Notes under the pieces: model-generated
Databases searched by the model: none
What the model was told of the DNA's origin: nothing
Seen by the model: the letters and a program-made list of their open reading frames with translations, nothing else
Shown here: piece after piece, positions 22,053-33,755 of the stretch
Layout: each line of letters begins with the position of its first letter
Position numbering within the stretch: position 1 is the first letter of the stretch
Program-made: the position numbers and the translations under genes
Assembly (NCBI GenBank): GCA_001414485.1
Contig: LLEY01000020.1
Span: forward strand, 62,001 to 126,000
Length of the DNA: 64,000 nt
Direction: 5' to 3'
Source: Calycina herbarum
Taxonomy: Eukaryota; Ascomycota; Leotiomycetes; Helotiales; Pezizellaceae

Positions 22053-25000
22053 ATCCAAGGAACTCTCAAATTAAGAGCTACACCCCCCCTCCCACCCTCT
22101 TCTCCTTTCATGATAAACCAGAGAGCGCCCTTCACTTCTTTCACCCCGTAGAACATGCGCCATCGGCCTCGTAGGCTTTCATTATGATACGAAACCAACA
22201 CCTTTCAATTTCCCGAGTTTTATAGTTGCTCTAGAGTTTCTCCGAAGTATTGCTCTGCTCATAACCCAGCTAAAGTTCACATCAAGTAGTTGAGTTTCCC
22301 AAAGCGTTCCTTAGGAGCTACCGGATGCACACTTCAGTCAACAAGTCCTAGCCTTTTAAATGCCAAATTGATGACGAGTCCATACACGGCCACTATTGAT
22401 CCCCCCCCATGGTCTCTCAAAAAAGTTCCGAATTACATATAAATCAATCAACATGGCTTCCGCATATATTTCCGCTGTAACAGACCACCAGCAGCGAAAA
22501 ATCGAGACACTATTTGCAAAGAATCCCTTCATGACTCCTATGTGCAGACGTTAGAACTCGAGTTTAGAAGCATGGATCTGGTTGTTTGGATCATTGTACC
22601 ATTTTTCCTTTTCGCCAATAGAAAAAAGAAATGCATCTCCTCAAAACAAATAGTATCTGATTACGGTTAATGCTTAAGGTCAGATAGCTGTTGATTGTTA
22701 AAGTCGGACTATCTGTACTGAGTAAAAAAGGTCGAGACCTATCTTCCGGCTAATGACCAAAAGACGAATTTGATTGACTCAGAGATGAATAGTTCCCCTC
22801 GGCTCTCTTTTGTGACCTTGCTATCTTCACTTCTCCCCACTAAACTTCAATGGTCAGCCTCCCCTCAAGTGACTAGAATTTAGTACTCCTAGAATTCAAC
22901 CCATACATTTCAAACTCCAGACCACTTCTCTATTCCGGTGAAGAAAATAATGATACATAAGCTTTCCTTCTACTATTCCCCCCTTCCTATGTAGTTGGCA
23001 AAAATCTAGGCCTCGTGTCACTAGTAAGGGCTTCAAGTCTGTGTTTTATAATTACTGGATACGCCAAAGGAAATCAAATACCAATTTCTTATTTAATAAG
23101 ATGCCTCACTATTCAACTACAAGGTATAAAAACCCAGCAAAGGAAACAAGAATGGTTGCGAAGAAAAGCCTACCTAGCTTCTCTGATTCACGAAAATATC
23201 TAGACGATCTCAGCATTCCACTCTTTGGTAAAGAAACTCGTGTTCAGACTAAGTTTAAATAAAGCTGAGGCAAGGATCTGAGGTCAAGAAATTTGGTAAA
23301 CATCTTACTGTCGATTCAACCTTTGATACTCCTCCCAATCGTGGCTCCGAGACCCCACTCTCTTAAGTTAAGAAATTAAGACATCCACTGCATGTGGTGA
23401 CCTCATGATGGCATGAAATTACCAGCTTCTGTACAGGGAGTTCATTCAACCCAAGGTTCCCCGCGTATATCTCGTAGTTTTTGAGTTTGTACAAAGCGGT
23501 TGTCAAATATTTACACCAGTCCAAGTCTGAGTCTGAGTCTGAATCGATGACATTTTGAGGTCACACTGGCTGTGGATGTGTCCCAGTCTTGATTGTCTTG
23601 AAAACCATAACCATAGCGAACAAAAAGAGTGGGATAAAACCTATCCAGATATACTAACTCGGCACATGACCAAGATCTCCCCGTCAACATTCGTTCGTTT
23701 TTCCTCTTACTGTCGTTTTCCCTTTCACTGTTGTTTTCCCTCTCACCGTCGATACAAAATCCGGCCGATACTGTCGTTTCCATTCATACTGTCTCATCAT
23801 TTTCATTCATTCTTATATCAAGATAAAAACAACACTTGTTCCTTCCCAACTACCACCTTTTCACAAAAAAAGAAGTCTTTGTTTAGGGGGAAAAAAGGAT
23901 GCGTTGGAATGGCGATTGAGCTGGTGGTTGAAGTGGTGGTGGAACAGGTAGAACTGGCTGGCTGTATTACCAATTGCACTTGCTGCGCTCATGCCACATC
24001 ATATATACCAAGAATCTCACATTCACTTCTACTATCACCCCGCAGAAGAACTTTTGGCCTCCCCTCATTTCATGTCAAGGTTTGATTCTTTCTCCGCCCC
24101 GACCAAAATTTCAAGTCAGGCCGCATTATGTTCTTTCTCTCCCCTACATTAAAGAACCCCTCCATTCCTGGCATACTTCATCATCTCTTCCCCCATAAGC
24201 AAGGATTTGCCTTCTAACTACTACTCATTCCAATCTTTACTTTTCCCCAGATCTCCACTAAAATTTGCTATCTTCTCCGAACGAGCTAGCTACCTTAATT
24301 ATCCAGTCCTTGTGGGATTCAACGATCACGAACCATATCATATTTAAACCCGCATGCTCAGACAGTAAGCAACACCACTCAAGCCTGCCCTCTGAAAAGC
24401 CTTCTGGTCTCCTTGTTCCATGTGAGGAACCTGGAAACTTCAAGTGTGGCTATACTTTCGAATCCCATCCAACCTTCAATCATCCAACCCTCGTTCACTT
24501 CCTCAAAAAAGAAACCAGAGCCCCATCCACACCCCTGCCTCCTCCGTGAAATCTCCCACCATCTCAGACTTCCCCGCGGTAAATTAGAGGCAGCCCTCCG
24601 CCCTTTCCTCCCTCGAACGTTCGCTCCGTCGCAAGCGAACCTCCTCTACCCAGTCTTTCTCTCGAAACATGATATTTTACAATCCAAAAACTTTAAACAC
24701 AGTGAACAAGAACCAACCTTTCTCCCTGACATTTTCCCAGCTCTAACCTCCTGCGAACTTTCCGTTAGCCGAAAACCTAGAAAGCAAAACCTGCTTCGCC
24801 TCTCTCCTCTTACGGGGGGAAGTTCAGCAAAAGCATTACTGGTTGTAGTGAGCATTCAAACCCTGGTGTGGAAGTTTGAGCCTTGCAGCTCTCAACCTCC
24901 AACATCCGTGAGGAAGAAACACAGTATCCATCACATAACAACAGGGGGCCAAATTTTATGTACCATAGCATTTCACTACTGATCGCTACATCTAATATTC

Positions 25001-25310
25001 TGTCATGCTACTCTCAATACCCTTACTACCCCACAGAGCTTCCATTCGTAATCGTAAAAGTGCTTCCTTGATCACATACCTAACACCGTCGCTGATCCAT
25101 CCCTCCAAAACCAACTAACAAGTCAGTGTCAAAAACTCCCTGTAAATATAAAAATGCAAGAGCACTCCCTTCCCATATCCATATAGTCTATTCCTTCAGC
25201 AAAATCCGAGAACTTCAAGTCCACAGGATACATGTACATAAGGTCCATCCCCGCCATGCAATCGAGCACGTTGGAAAGAACAGTATACCAGACAGAAAAT
25301 ACTACAGTCT

Positions 25311-27180
25311 TCAAATCCACGAACCATCAGTCTTCTGAACGTAATACCCACACTCCGGCTGAATGAACCTCGACTTATCATCCCCAACCTTATTCTTGAA
25401 CCTAGCAAGGTCAGAGAGTAAATCCTTCTGCCACTCCTGAATAGTCAAAGCCTGTTTCTCCGCTTCCGTAAGAAGATCAACACCCTCATCACTACTACAA
25501 TCAGATTCATAATCCGGAACCTCAGTCTTATCATCCGCATCCTCAACGTCGGCTTCTTGACCATCCTCAGAAGCAGGGATTTCTCGGTCACCATCAACGG
25601 TAATCTCGATAGGCTCCTCTGATTCTGTAGACAGACTGCTTCGCACGTTGATTGGGTTCTTGATACTGTCGATTGCGAGCTTGAGATGGAGTCTGAGTGC
25701 CTCGTTCTCCACATTGAGGGCTCGAATCTTTCCGTCGGCAACCATGCTTCGCTCCTCCATTAGGCGCTGCATAGCAATCACACGATTCTGGTATTCTTCA
25801 AGTTTCTCCTCCTGCTCTTTGTCTTCTCTCTCGCGGCGACGACCTTCAGTAACGCTGAGAGTGAGGATGCGAATCTCTTCTGCCATTTCGGCAATTTGAG
25901 CATCTCTCTCAGCAGCTGATACCGAATCTTGGTTGACCACGGCACGGGTTCTGATTCTCTTTGCTTGATCGGCGTAGCGAAGGGTTGAAAGCGTTTCGTC
26001 ATAATCCGAGGGTGCGATACAAGCAATCATGGCTGTCTTACTATTGCCTCCCAACGAGTCCTTGAGTAACCAAGTGAGAATAGAGTCTCGATATGGAACA
26101 ACATCCTTGCTGCTTCGTTTCCCTACCCGATGTTGCTTGGGATCAGCAAGCGCAGCAATAACACGACCGAGTGTGGTGAGCGATTTATTAATGTTGCTTC
26201 CTTCCCGAAGTCGAGCACCCGTTGCTTCGGTGGCTTTGGCTCTCTCACTTCCAGCTAGATCAACAAGTCGGATTCTTGCCACACGCTCAGTCGTCTCATC
26301 GGTATCCATATCGTGGTGAATTTGCTTCAGCATGATGGTAAAGACTGAGTGACTTCTACTACTTGTATCGTTCATCTTGGTGCTTGCTGTTGTTCTACTA
26401 GCATCACCCATTTTCATATACCGCATGATTTCCGCAATATTCTTGACAGGCGCATCCGTGAGGTCCTTGACGTACGGTCCTTCAGTTGGAGATTCTCTTA
26501 TTTTGAGATAGTATGGTGGATGATTCGGATTTACTGGCGTGAGAAGATCCCGGACGTGTTCGTTGTATACCTCAAAGTACGAAACTCTGACGTTATAGGA
26601 TATGCTGGGAGTTTCAATATGCGCTGCATCGATTCGTTCGAATAAATCCTCGCAGGTTCTCGGAATAAGTCCTGGTTGGTCTGGCGTACCCATCATTGTA
26701 TAACTCTTTCCTGAACCAGTTTGTCCGTATGCGAAAATGCAAGTATGATATCCTTCAAAATTGTGATCCAAGAACTCCTCCCCCAGGCAATTGTAGACGT
26801 CCTCCTGGTGCGCGTAGTGTTCGTCTTTCTTATCGTGACTCCAGAATGAATTGTCAAAGGTAAAGGATTTCTCTTCAATAACTTTTCGCATTTTTGATCT
26901 CGAGTTTGCAGTGTCTGTATCGTTCGGAGGAAGGAGGGTTGTGGCTTGGGTGGAAGGGTCCATTTGGATTAGGCATTGTGCACCTCGATCGGTTTCTATT
27001 ATTCAACTGTTAACACGGAGTCGAGAATATTAGGGGTTCTTCCGTACCTCTTGGGAGAAAGCCTCTTACTCTGACCACCACCTTGACATTTCCACCCGGG
27101 GTCTCCATCTTGTTCATCATCTCACTGCCAGCTCGAGCCCGGAGCGAGGGTGTTGATGCGCCTGCTCTGGAAGAACTCAT
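25311..27180 (-). CDS. kinesin-3-like motor protein, short form
   Basis: A microtubule motor, 605 aa, in two exons (27048-27180 and 25311-26995) with a 52-bp intron. The motor core shows VKVVVRVRGFLPRE, the P-loop GQTGSGKS (residues about 135-142), switch I NDTSSRSHSVF and switch II VDLAGSERAKA. The motor closes with LSTLRYADQAKRIRTRAVVNQD, the kinesin-3 neck style. A coiled-coil-rich part (RREREDKEQEEKLEEYQNRV) and an acidic tail follow. It lacks the long FHA and PH-bearing tail of Unc104/KIF1, so it resembles the short fungal UncB-type kinesins. Start: ATG at 27180 is chosen; another in-frame ATG is at 27198, and the frame stays open further upstream. Confidence 0.88.
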
Positions 27181-29369
27181 GGTGTCGGTCTTTGGCATAA
27201 GTTGGGGAACCAAAGAAATTGCGAGTAGTGTTTCTTGTATATCGAGAATGGTATCGTGAGATTTTTGTTGGATATTGAGGTACATCGAAGCCAAGATATT
27301 TTGTTTACTTGCCCTTTCAGTTGGCAGGGTGAGCGCAGGGATCAGAACAGGGGTCTGCAGCCGATGAGGTTATTCCGGTATTTATCCGTGAGCCTGAAGC
27401 AAAGTGCAGATGTCCCTATCGCTGAAGAACTGGTGAAGTTGTTGCAAAAAACATAATCTTGTGGTTGACCTTGGGAGAGAAACAAATGTTGTTGATTTCT
27501 TTCAGGACGCGCTACAACGCGGCACGCAAGTAAACAATTGCTATGATTCACGTGGCGCATTTTAGCAGCGGAATTTCAGGGACATCTTCCCTAGGGCTTG
27601 TTTCTCGCAGAACAAGCAAAAAAGGACCAAAACTCTGCAGCATGAGTATTGGCTAGAACTTACATTACTTCTTGTAACATGTACTGATTCTTGCCTTTCC
27701 AGATGCTCGCAAACTCCCAATTCCTACCAAATCAACGACTGTCTCCAATTACTACCCCTCATAACCCCCCTCATAACCCCTCCTACTCCGATACTCGTAC
27801 TTCCTCCACTTGGGCTGCACCTACCCCTCGATTACTCGACCCACCTGACTACATTATCTACCAGCTCCATCCATGTTTGAATCGTATTGCAGAATCCTTA
27901 ATAACAGTCGCTCTTGCTTCCGCGAGAGCTATACACACCCATCTTTCAGTCTTGTTGGCAGATTGAGGCTGAGCAACTTGCAGAGGGGTAGCTTTAGCTT
28001 GAGAAAGAGGTCATCTTTTTCAAGTACAGCACTTTGTGAGCTTCCGCCTTTCCCGGTCCATCTACCTACCAGCTCAATCCATGCACAAGAGGGCTTCTTG
28101 CGAAGATTGTGCAATATACTCGCTCTTGCTACATTTAGAGCTAGCATACCTGGCAGATGGAAGCAGCTCTTCAAATCAGGGAGGGGCAAGACATCTTGGC
28201 AGGTCAGGTATCCAGACACGAAGCAGCCATGCATTTGAGAGAAATTTCCAAGCCTTTGGTGTCTCCTGAGATGTATCTTAGTCTTTCATTGCATCAAAGC
28301 TTCCTTTATTACCGTGCAAGTACACTGCAACCTAGAGCCCTCCCGTCTTTTATATAGAGGTAACTCTCATGGTGGAAAAGCATTACCTTTTCTAGGTTTT
28401 CCTTGGTGCCCTATCTGGGATGAGCAGAACTCTCGTGATAAAATCTGCTCCCTTGCAAGAGCTTCAAGGTAAACGCTCTTCCATGGAGATGAGATGAGGT
28501 CAGCCACTGTGCTTTCAAGCTCAGCATTCAACGACTTTGGCAAGAGCATACTTACCTCGTAGCTCAACCCGCATCTTTACGGCAAAACCTGCGCCTACCC
28601 ACAAGGATGAGAGCAATATGAGCGCCCCTCTTCCATTGATTTCCCATGACGAGGGGAAGTTTGAAGTGAAAAATGATGCTTCTATACCAAACTAATTCCA
28701 AAAAACAATCCCATCGCTCCTTCCCTTGACCTTGGCTTCTAAGATAAGAGCAAAGAAAAATATGAAGTTGCAAAAGGAAGGCACGACTCCTAATATCACA
28801 ACTGGCTGCTGCTGGGGTCTGCCTCAATCTTGAGGTCAAGTTCGAAGCTAGGTCGTTCTTTCCCTCTCGAGCACCAAGTTCCGACTCGGGAGGCTCTGGG
28901 GGTCCATCCTTCCTCGCCTTGACTTTGGTCACTATTACGAATGTGAGAAGGGAAGGCACGACTTCCGGTTCCCACCGAGGTCTGTTTCAATAATTCAATT
29001 CAAGGTCTTTCCTACCTACAAAAGCGAGAAGGGAATGGACAACCTACGTTTCAGTCCCTTCTTTCCGCCACCGGACTCGAATTCCGAGACCTATAACTGC
29101 TCCTTTTTGGGCTCTCCTTTTTCTTGGAATACTGCTTTTTTTGGCTTGACTTGCCATTCCCACCACTTAGTTTTCTTGCTTTTTGAGTGTAAAGTCTACT
29201 GGGGGGCCACGGTGGAAATGCAAACCAATTGTTTTTTCTTCTTTGGGCCGCCACCTTTGAAGCTATAAGAGGGTGGGTCGGGAAGTTTCTTCGGAATTAG
29301 AGACTCCAAAATTGTGAGATGAGGATCTTTAGATGTACTTTAGATAAGTTTGAGCAATTTCGAAGCACT
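27181..29369. other. gene-free region with duplicated segments
   Basis: No convincing gene. A diverged duplication of about 208-bp period starts at 27858 and 28066 (CTACCAGCTC then ATCCATG, later ACTCGCTCTTGCT). A dispersed repeat copy lies at 28772-28975. Confidence 0.45.
28772..28975. repeat. dispersed repeat, copy 1
   Basis: Bounded by GGAAGGCACGACTCC at 28775 and GGAAGGCACGAC at 28951. A diverged copy with the same two bounding motifs and a shared inner CTTTCCCTCTC lies at 56181-56375. Confidence 0.6.
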
Positions 29370-30089
29370 TGTCGTAACCACCCTCATTCTTTCGCATTTT
29401 CCCAAGTGGCTGGGAGAATGAAGTAAAACCAGAGTAGTTAATAAAGAAGCAATAAAGGAATCATCTCAACAATTATCTTTTGAAGCTTTTGTCACAGTTA
29501 TTTGGGAGAATGAAGTTAAACAAAGCGACTTCAGAAGAATACCAAGGATGATGTCTTAGTAAATAGCTTCATTTCCTTACGTTTTTCTGAACAGTTCAGA
29601 CAATGAAGTAATATGAAGCTGTTCACGAGTGAAATGGAAAGTGCTATCGTTGTAAATAGCTTCAAATCGTCACAGCTTTCTATATCCTTGGGAAAATATA
29701 GTCCAATAAGAGCATTTCAGATGAATGTCAAGTGAATTCTACAAGATTAATTCCAGTAAATAGCTTTATTTCATTCCATTTCTCCAAGCATTTAGAACAA
29801 GGAAGTTAAATAAAAGTATCTTCAGAATAACTCGAAGTGATTTCATTACTACCTTTCTTTATCTGATTTCCTTAGGGATTTAAGAGATTCACGTTAATCG
29901 AATATACGTTCAGAATATATTAATGTAAATTCCTTGGAATTATGGCTGTAAATAGCTTCATTTTGTCATCTTCTTCTAAGTACCTAGGACAACGAAGCCA
30001 AATATACGCATATCAAGAATAGCTCAGAGTGAATTCATTAGAAATATTCCAGCAAATACTTTCGTTTTATCAAGATAATCAAGTTAAAC

Positions 30090-31590
30090 AAACAACCACA
30101 ATTGAATTCGGAGGAGGATTGAGTCTATTCCTCAGTGGGCTTCAAGCGAATCTTCACGACCTGTTCGTTAAAATCGATTCGATTCAATTCCTTTCGAGTC
30201 ACGGTCATTCGCGCCGCCTTTCAGTGATACAGAAAACGAGTTCCCTCTGATATCTACGCTGGTCTCCAACAAGAACGTCTCACCTCCCAAGCCAATGCCT
30301 AAATCTAGTCCAAAAGGTGTCATGGTCTCAGCATCAGAGCCTGTTGCAAAGATGACGGCCAAGAAGCATGAAAGACGTGAGCATCGGCTTGTTAACGTTG
30401 CTCCAACCGGGGTCGGTAAATGACCCCGCCTACCCCAACCCCGCAATCGCACGCCAACAGAAGGACAAGCCTGTTTCAGGTTTGGTCAAACTAATTTCAC
30501 CTGTCGAACTCTGGAAGGTACTGCTCCATCACCTGAAGATCCCGTTAGATGCCTTTTGGATTTTGGACAAGATGCTTCTCCTGGCTTCTCTGCCAAACCC
30601 GAACTCCCCACATCAGCTGTCAAGACAGGTCCAAGCCACATTGAATTTCTGTACCGATACCCCATTTTCCACCCACTATCTCGTTGCCCAAGACCCAAAA
30701 CCCTTTCTATGTCGACCTGAAGGACCTCGCTTCACCCCTTAGACAAAGATTGTCCCAGCAGCTTGCCTTGAACGTAGAAGAACAGATCAGCACCACAAAA
30801 CCATCCTACCTTCTCCTGTTTGTCCAGCTTGGTATGCTGCTTCCAAACTAAACAAATGAAGGGGGCGGTCGATCAACGGTCTCCGGAACACAATCGCACC
30901 ACCTTTGCCAGTTCTGTTAAGGAATGTGCACTTCTTGCTGGCTGTAGTATAATTTGTACATTGATGGACAGGTACCTCATGTTCCGGAAGGTAAGCTGGA
31001 CCAAAGCTACCTTGAACACCGCCTGTTAAAGTCTGTGGTAATTTGTTGTTGGCAAAGCTCAACTATGTCCATAGCCAAAGATTCAAACTGAATCCGGGTA
31101 TTGTTGTGGTGTCTGTCTTCAATGCGTTGTAAGCGTTCTTCTAACGGATTTAAAATGAGGTTCTTTAAGGCCCAGCTAGTCAATTCCAGTTGTGAAAATA
31201 TGCTAATCCCAAAATTCAGACGAACCTTGCCAAAGTCGCGAAGTCCGAATCAAAATTAGAAAGGAAGTCATCAAAGAAGGGAGGAAGAAATACTTGTATT
31301 AATAAGTTGGAGGAAGGAGTAGAAGAAACCCTTCAGTAAAATGTTTCGCAATGATGTATGATGCACGAGCCCGTTCCATTATGGCGTTCCATTTTGTCTG
31401 GTTGGTTTTCTAACATTCCCTGGTACATGACTGGTTGACCGCTATCTTTACAACGCTGAATAAATCAGGGACATGTAGAAAGTTCTGAGGAGTAATAATC
31501 TTCTGTTGTCGAGAAGGCTTCTTCGATTTAAGAATGACAACCGCACGACAGCCGATAGGTTCGAGACCGACTTACACAGTAGTTTTGGAG
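30090..31590. other. non-repeat island inside the satellite
   Basis: Less A+T-rich than the flanking satellite. It carries several open frames on the plus strand (one about 30368-30742, and another frame spanning about 30425-30715), none with a known motif. It could be a decayed gene or an inserted element; no ends were found. Confidence 0.35.
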
Positions 31591-31965
31591 AACTTGAAGT
31601 AGATTTTTTAGGTGATATTCCAGTCAACTGCTTTATTTTACTAAATTGTCTTGAAAGTTTAGAAGAACAGAATAAACAAATGTTTGAAATAACTTGAGGT
31701 GAATTCAAGGGAAATATCTTCGTGAATAGCTTTATTTTATTTAAGTATTCTAAAAGGCTGGAATAACAGAGTTAAACAAACTTAGCTCTAGAATAACCTA
31801 ATGTGGTCTGCTCTAACTTGTGTGTGCCGGCGGTGGTGATGGGAGGTCGATTGTTCTTCGTCTTGCCGGAAAACTTTGAAGTAACGTTAGGGTCACCGGA
31901 TCAGAAGGTAGGTGATTCGTGCCAAGAAAAATAAAGGATTGGGGAGCGGAGTTGGTTGAGACATG

Positions 31966-32353
31966 CTAAAACCAGAAGTAGGTTAGGCTATCATCGGCAG
32001 ATGCGCCGTTCGCCTTCATCACGGTAGCCACCAAATTGATAGCGAAGACTCCAAACGCCGACAACTGATCAGGGGTAGGAGCAAGATTGTTGGCAATTTT
32101 CACAACAAAATCCTTGTACTTGAAAGAAATCAGTGACTGAAACTAAATGGAATTAAGCATGACTTACAGGGATGAGGCAGGCGTCGCTGGTGGCTTTGGT
32201 TGTCTTGTGCGGAGACTCTATTAACGTGAATGGTTCGGCCTTGGGTTCGTCCTCCTTGGTAGAAGCAGTGCTCTCATCCGGAATTTCCACGCACTTTAGG
32301 AGTCGTCCATCGTGGAGGGGCTTCGACGCCGCGGCGGACCACTTTCCGGCCAT
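31966..32353 (-). CDS. possible two-exon small protein of unknown function, inside the satellite
   Basis: The exons 32168-32353 and 31966-32118 join across a 49-bp intron (CCT then GTAAGT; TTTCAAG then TAC). The predicted protein of 112 aa begins MAGKWSAAASKPLHDG and ends DDSLTYFWF. The C-terminal half reads like a folded helix pair (KDFVVKIANNLAP, then LSAFGVFAINLVATVMKANG). The base composition is richer in GC than the satellite on both sides. I recognise no family. Evidence is only the open frame restored by a good intron, so it might be a gene fragment carried into the repeat. Upstream exons cannot be excluded. Confidence 0.5.
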
Positions 32354-33200
32354 CTGGGTGGTGTTAGGTGAGACCCAACAAATTGAGTTGTTGGTTCATT
32401 GCAAGGGACGAGCTTACCTACTAAAGTAGATTTTCTAGAAATATTCTAGTAAATAGTTTGAGTTTAGTAAATTGTCTTCAGAGATTAGGATAATAGAAGT
32501 CAACAAATGTAACTTTGGAAAAATCAAAGTATATCCTTTAGAAATAGCTTTATCTTATTGAAATATCAATAAATTTAACTAATACAGCTTTAAGACAGCT
32601 CTAAATTAGCTTATGAAATGAATCTAGTAAATAACGTCATTTAATTAAAGTATTCTAAGAGATTAGAAGATTAGAATAAAACAGACGTAGCTTTTAAGAA
32701 CCCAAAGTAAATTACTTAGAAATATCTCCACGAGTAGCCTCGTTTTATCACGATATCCCAAACGAGTAGAACAACTGAATTCACAGAATACAGCTTCAAG
32801 ATAACTCAAAGTAAGCACATCAAGTCATTATAGTAAATACGTTCATTCAGTTGATATTTTCCAAATATTTAGAAGAATTAAATCAAAAATTTAACATTCA
32901 GGGAGAATTCCACCTAAGTTCATAAAGTCATTCCAGTAAATACCTTCATTTAATTGAGATATCCTAAACAAGTAGAATAATTGAATTGTTCAGGTATTCT
33001 TCAGATAGAACTTCAAATAAGCTAATGAAATGATTCCAGTAAATAACTTCACTTCATTCAGATATTTCAAAGAGTAGGAGAATTGAATTAACTGACTGGA
33101 GTTTCAGCGTTTCAAGAACAACTACAACTAAGTTCATGTGAATAATTGAAGTAATTACCTTCAACGTATTAGAGTATTCCAAAACGTTTGAGATAATAGA

Positions 33201-33755
33201 GTATCGTGGAGTAATTTACAAGGGAGGTAGAATCAAGCAGCATGATACCAATTCACATTCATTTCCAAGTGTATTTTAGGAGTCAAAATTGTTAGAAATA
33301 TCACAAGTATCGCAAATTTCATCACAAGTATTAGCACAGGTATCATCATAGGCATCACGGTTTCACGGGTATCACAGATAGCACATTTATCACAGTAGTA
33401 GACAGCAAATCAAATCAATGTAGGTCAATTTCTGCCAGTCAACTCAATGACAGCTCGTGTCCTACATACATGAAAAATCCATTTTCCCTTATTCATTAAC
33501 CCGAACCTTTCGTGTATAGCAAAGTATTAAGCAAAGTGTAAAGTCATCCCAGATCGGTGCTGGGGAAAGTAGAGTACATCAAACAAAGATGTTGCATTAT
33601 ATGCAAGCATGTGAATAGAAGAGGTGTCACTGCTTCAAGTTAGTATTGATCATGCATGGGAGGGAGGAAGATGAACTTACTATGTCCAGTGGTATCCTGT
33701 CACGACCTGACGATCCAAGATCATCAAAACAGAAGGAAGAACCAAAGAGAGACAA
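33201..33755. other. A+T-rich flank of the satellite
   Basis: It contains a run of TATCACA and GTATCAC-like repeats at 33298-33390. No gene is seen. It abuts the 3' end of the 2EXR gene. Confidence 0.45.

Larger units (their letters stand above)
18507..25310. other. 6.8-kb gene-free region with scattered short repeats
   Basis: Many frames of 60-190 codons exist, none with a family motif, and they overlap on both strands. Visible structure includes palindromes and a direct repeat at 19107-19255, a cluster of CTCGGA motifs at 19560-19800, and a direct repeat of about 33 bp at 20755 and 22018. A short GAGTCT array is present at 23527-23541. No transposase or reverse-transcriptase remnant was recognised. 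It may be decayed repeat DNA or contain non-coding transcripts. Confidence 0.45.
29370..33200. repeat. degenerate A+T-rich satellite, about 100-bp period
   Basis: A marker close to GTAAATAGCTTCATTT recurs at about 29561, 29654, 29758, 29950, 30053, 31723, 32451, 32542, 32629, 32835, 32938, 33042 and 33153. Spacing within runs is 87-111 bp, mostly 93-104. Each unit continues with a GATATTCTAAA-like block, GAANAATNAAGTTAAACAAA, then TTCAGAATAACTCAAAGT and ATTCCA before the next marker. At least 15 units are readable, all in one orientation. Two non-repeat islands interrupt it (about 30090-31590 and 31810-32430). No open frame runs through. Confidence 0.8.

Noticed and set aside
23555..24085. 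176-aa plus-strand frame in the gene desert
   Set aside because: Low-complexity and Ser/His/Phe-rich with a different frame overlapping it; no family resemblance.
24413..24982. 189-aa plus-strand frame
   Set aside because: Pro/Ser-rich, overlaps two other open frames, no motif; likely chance in C-rich DNA.
27873..28238. 121-aa frame with a 101-aa frame antisense to it
   Set aside because: Falls in a duplicated non-coding segment and has no motif.
30368..30742. 124-aa plus-strand frame in the satellite island
   Set aside because: No domain; other frames are equally open there, so coding cannot be decided.
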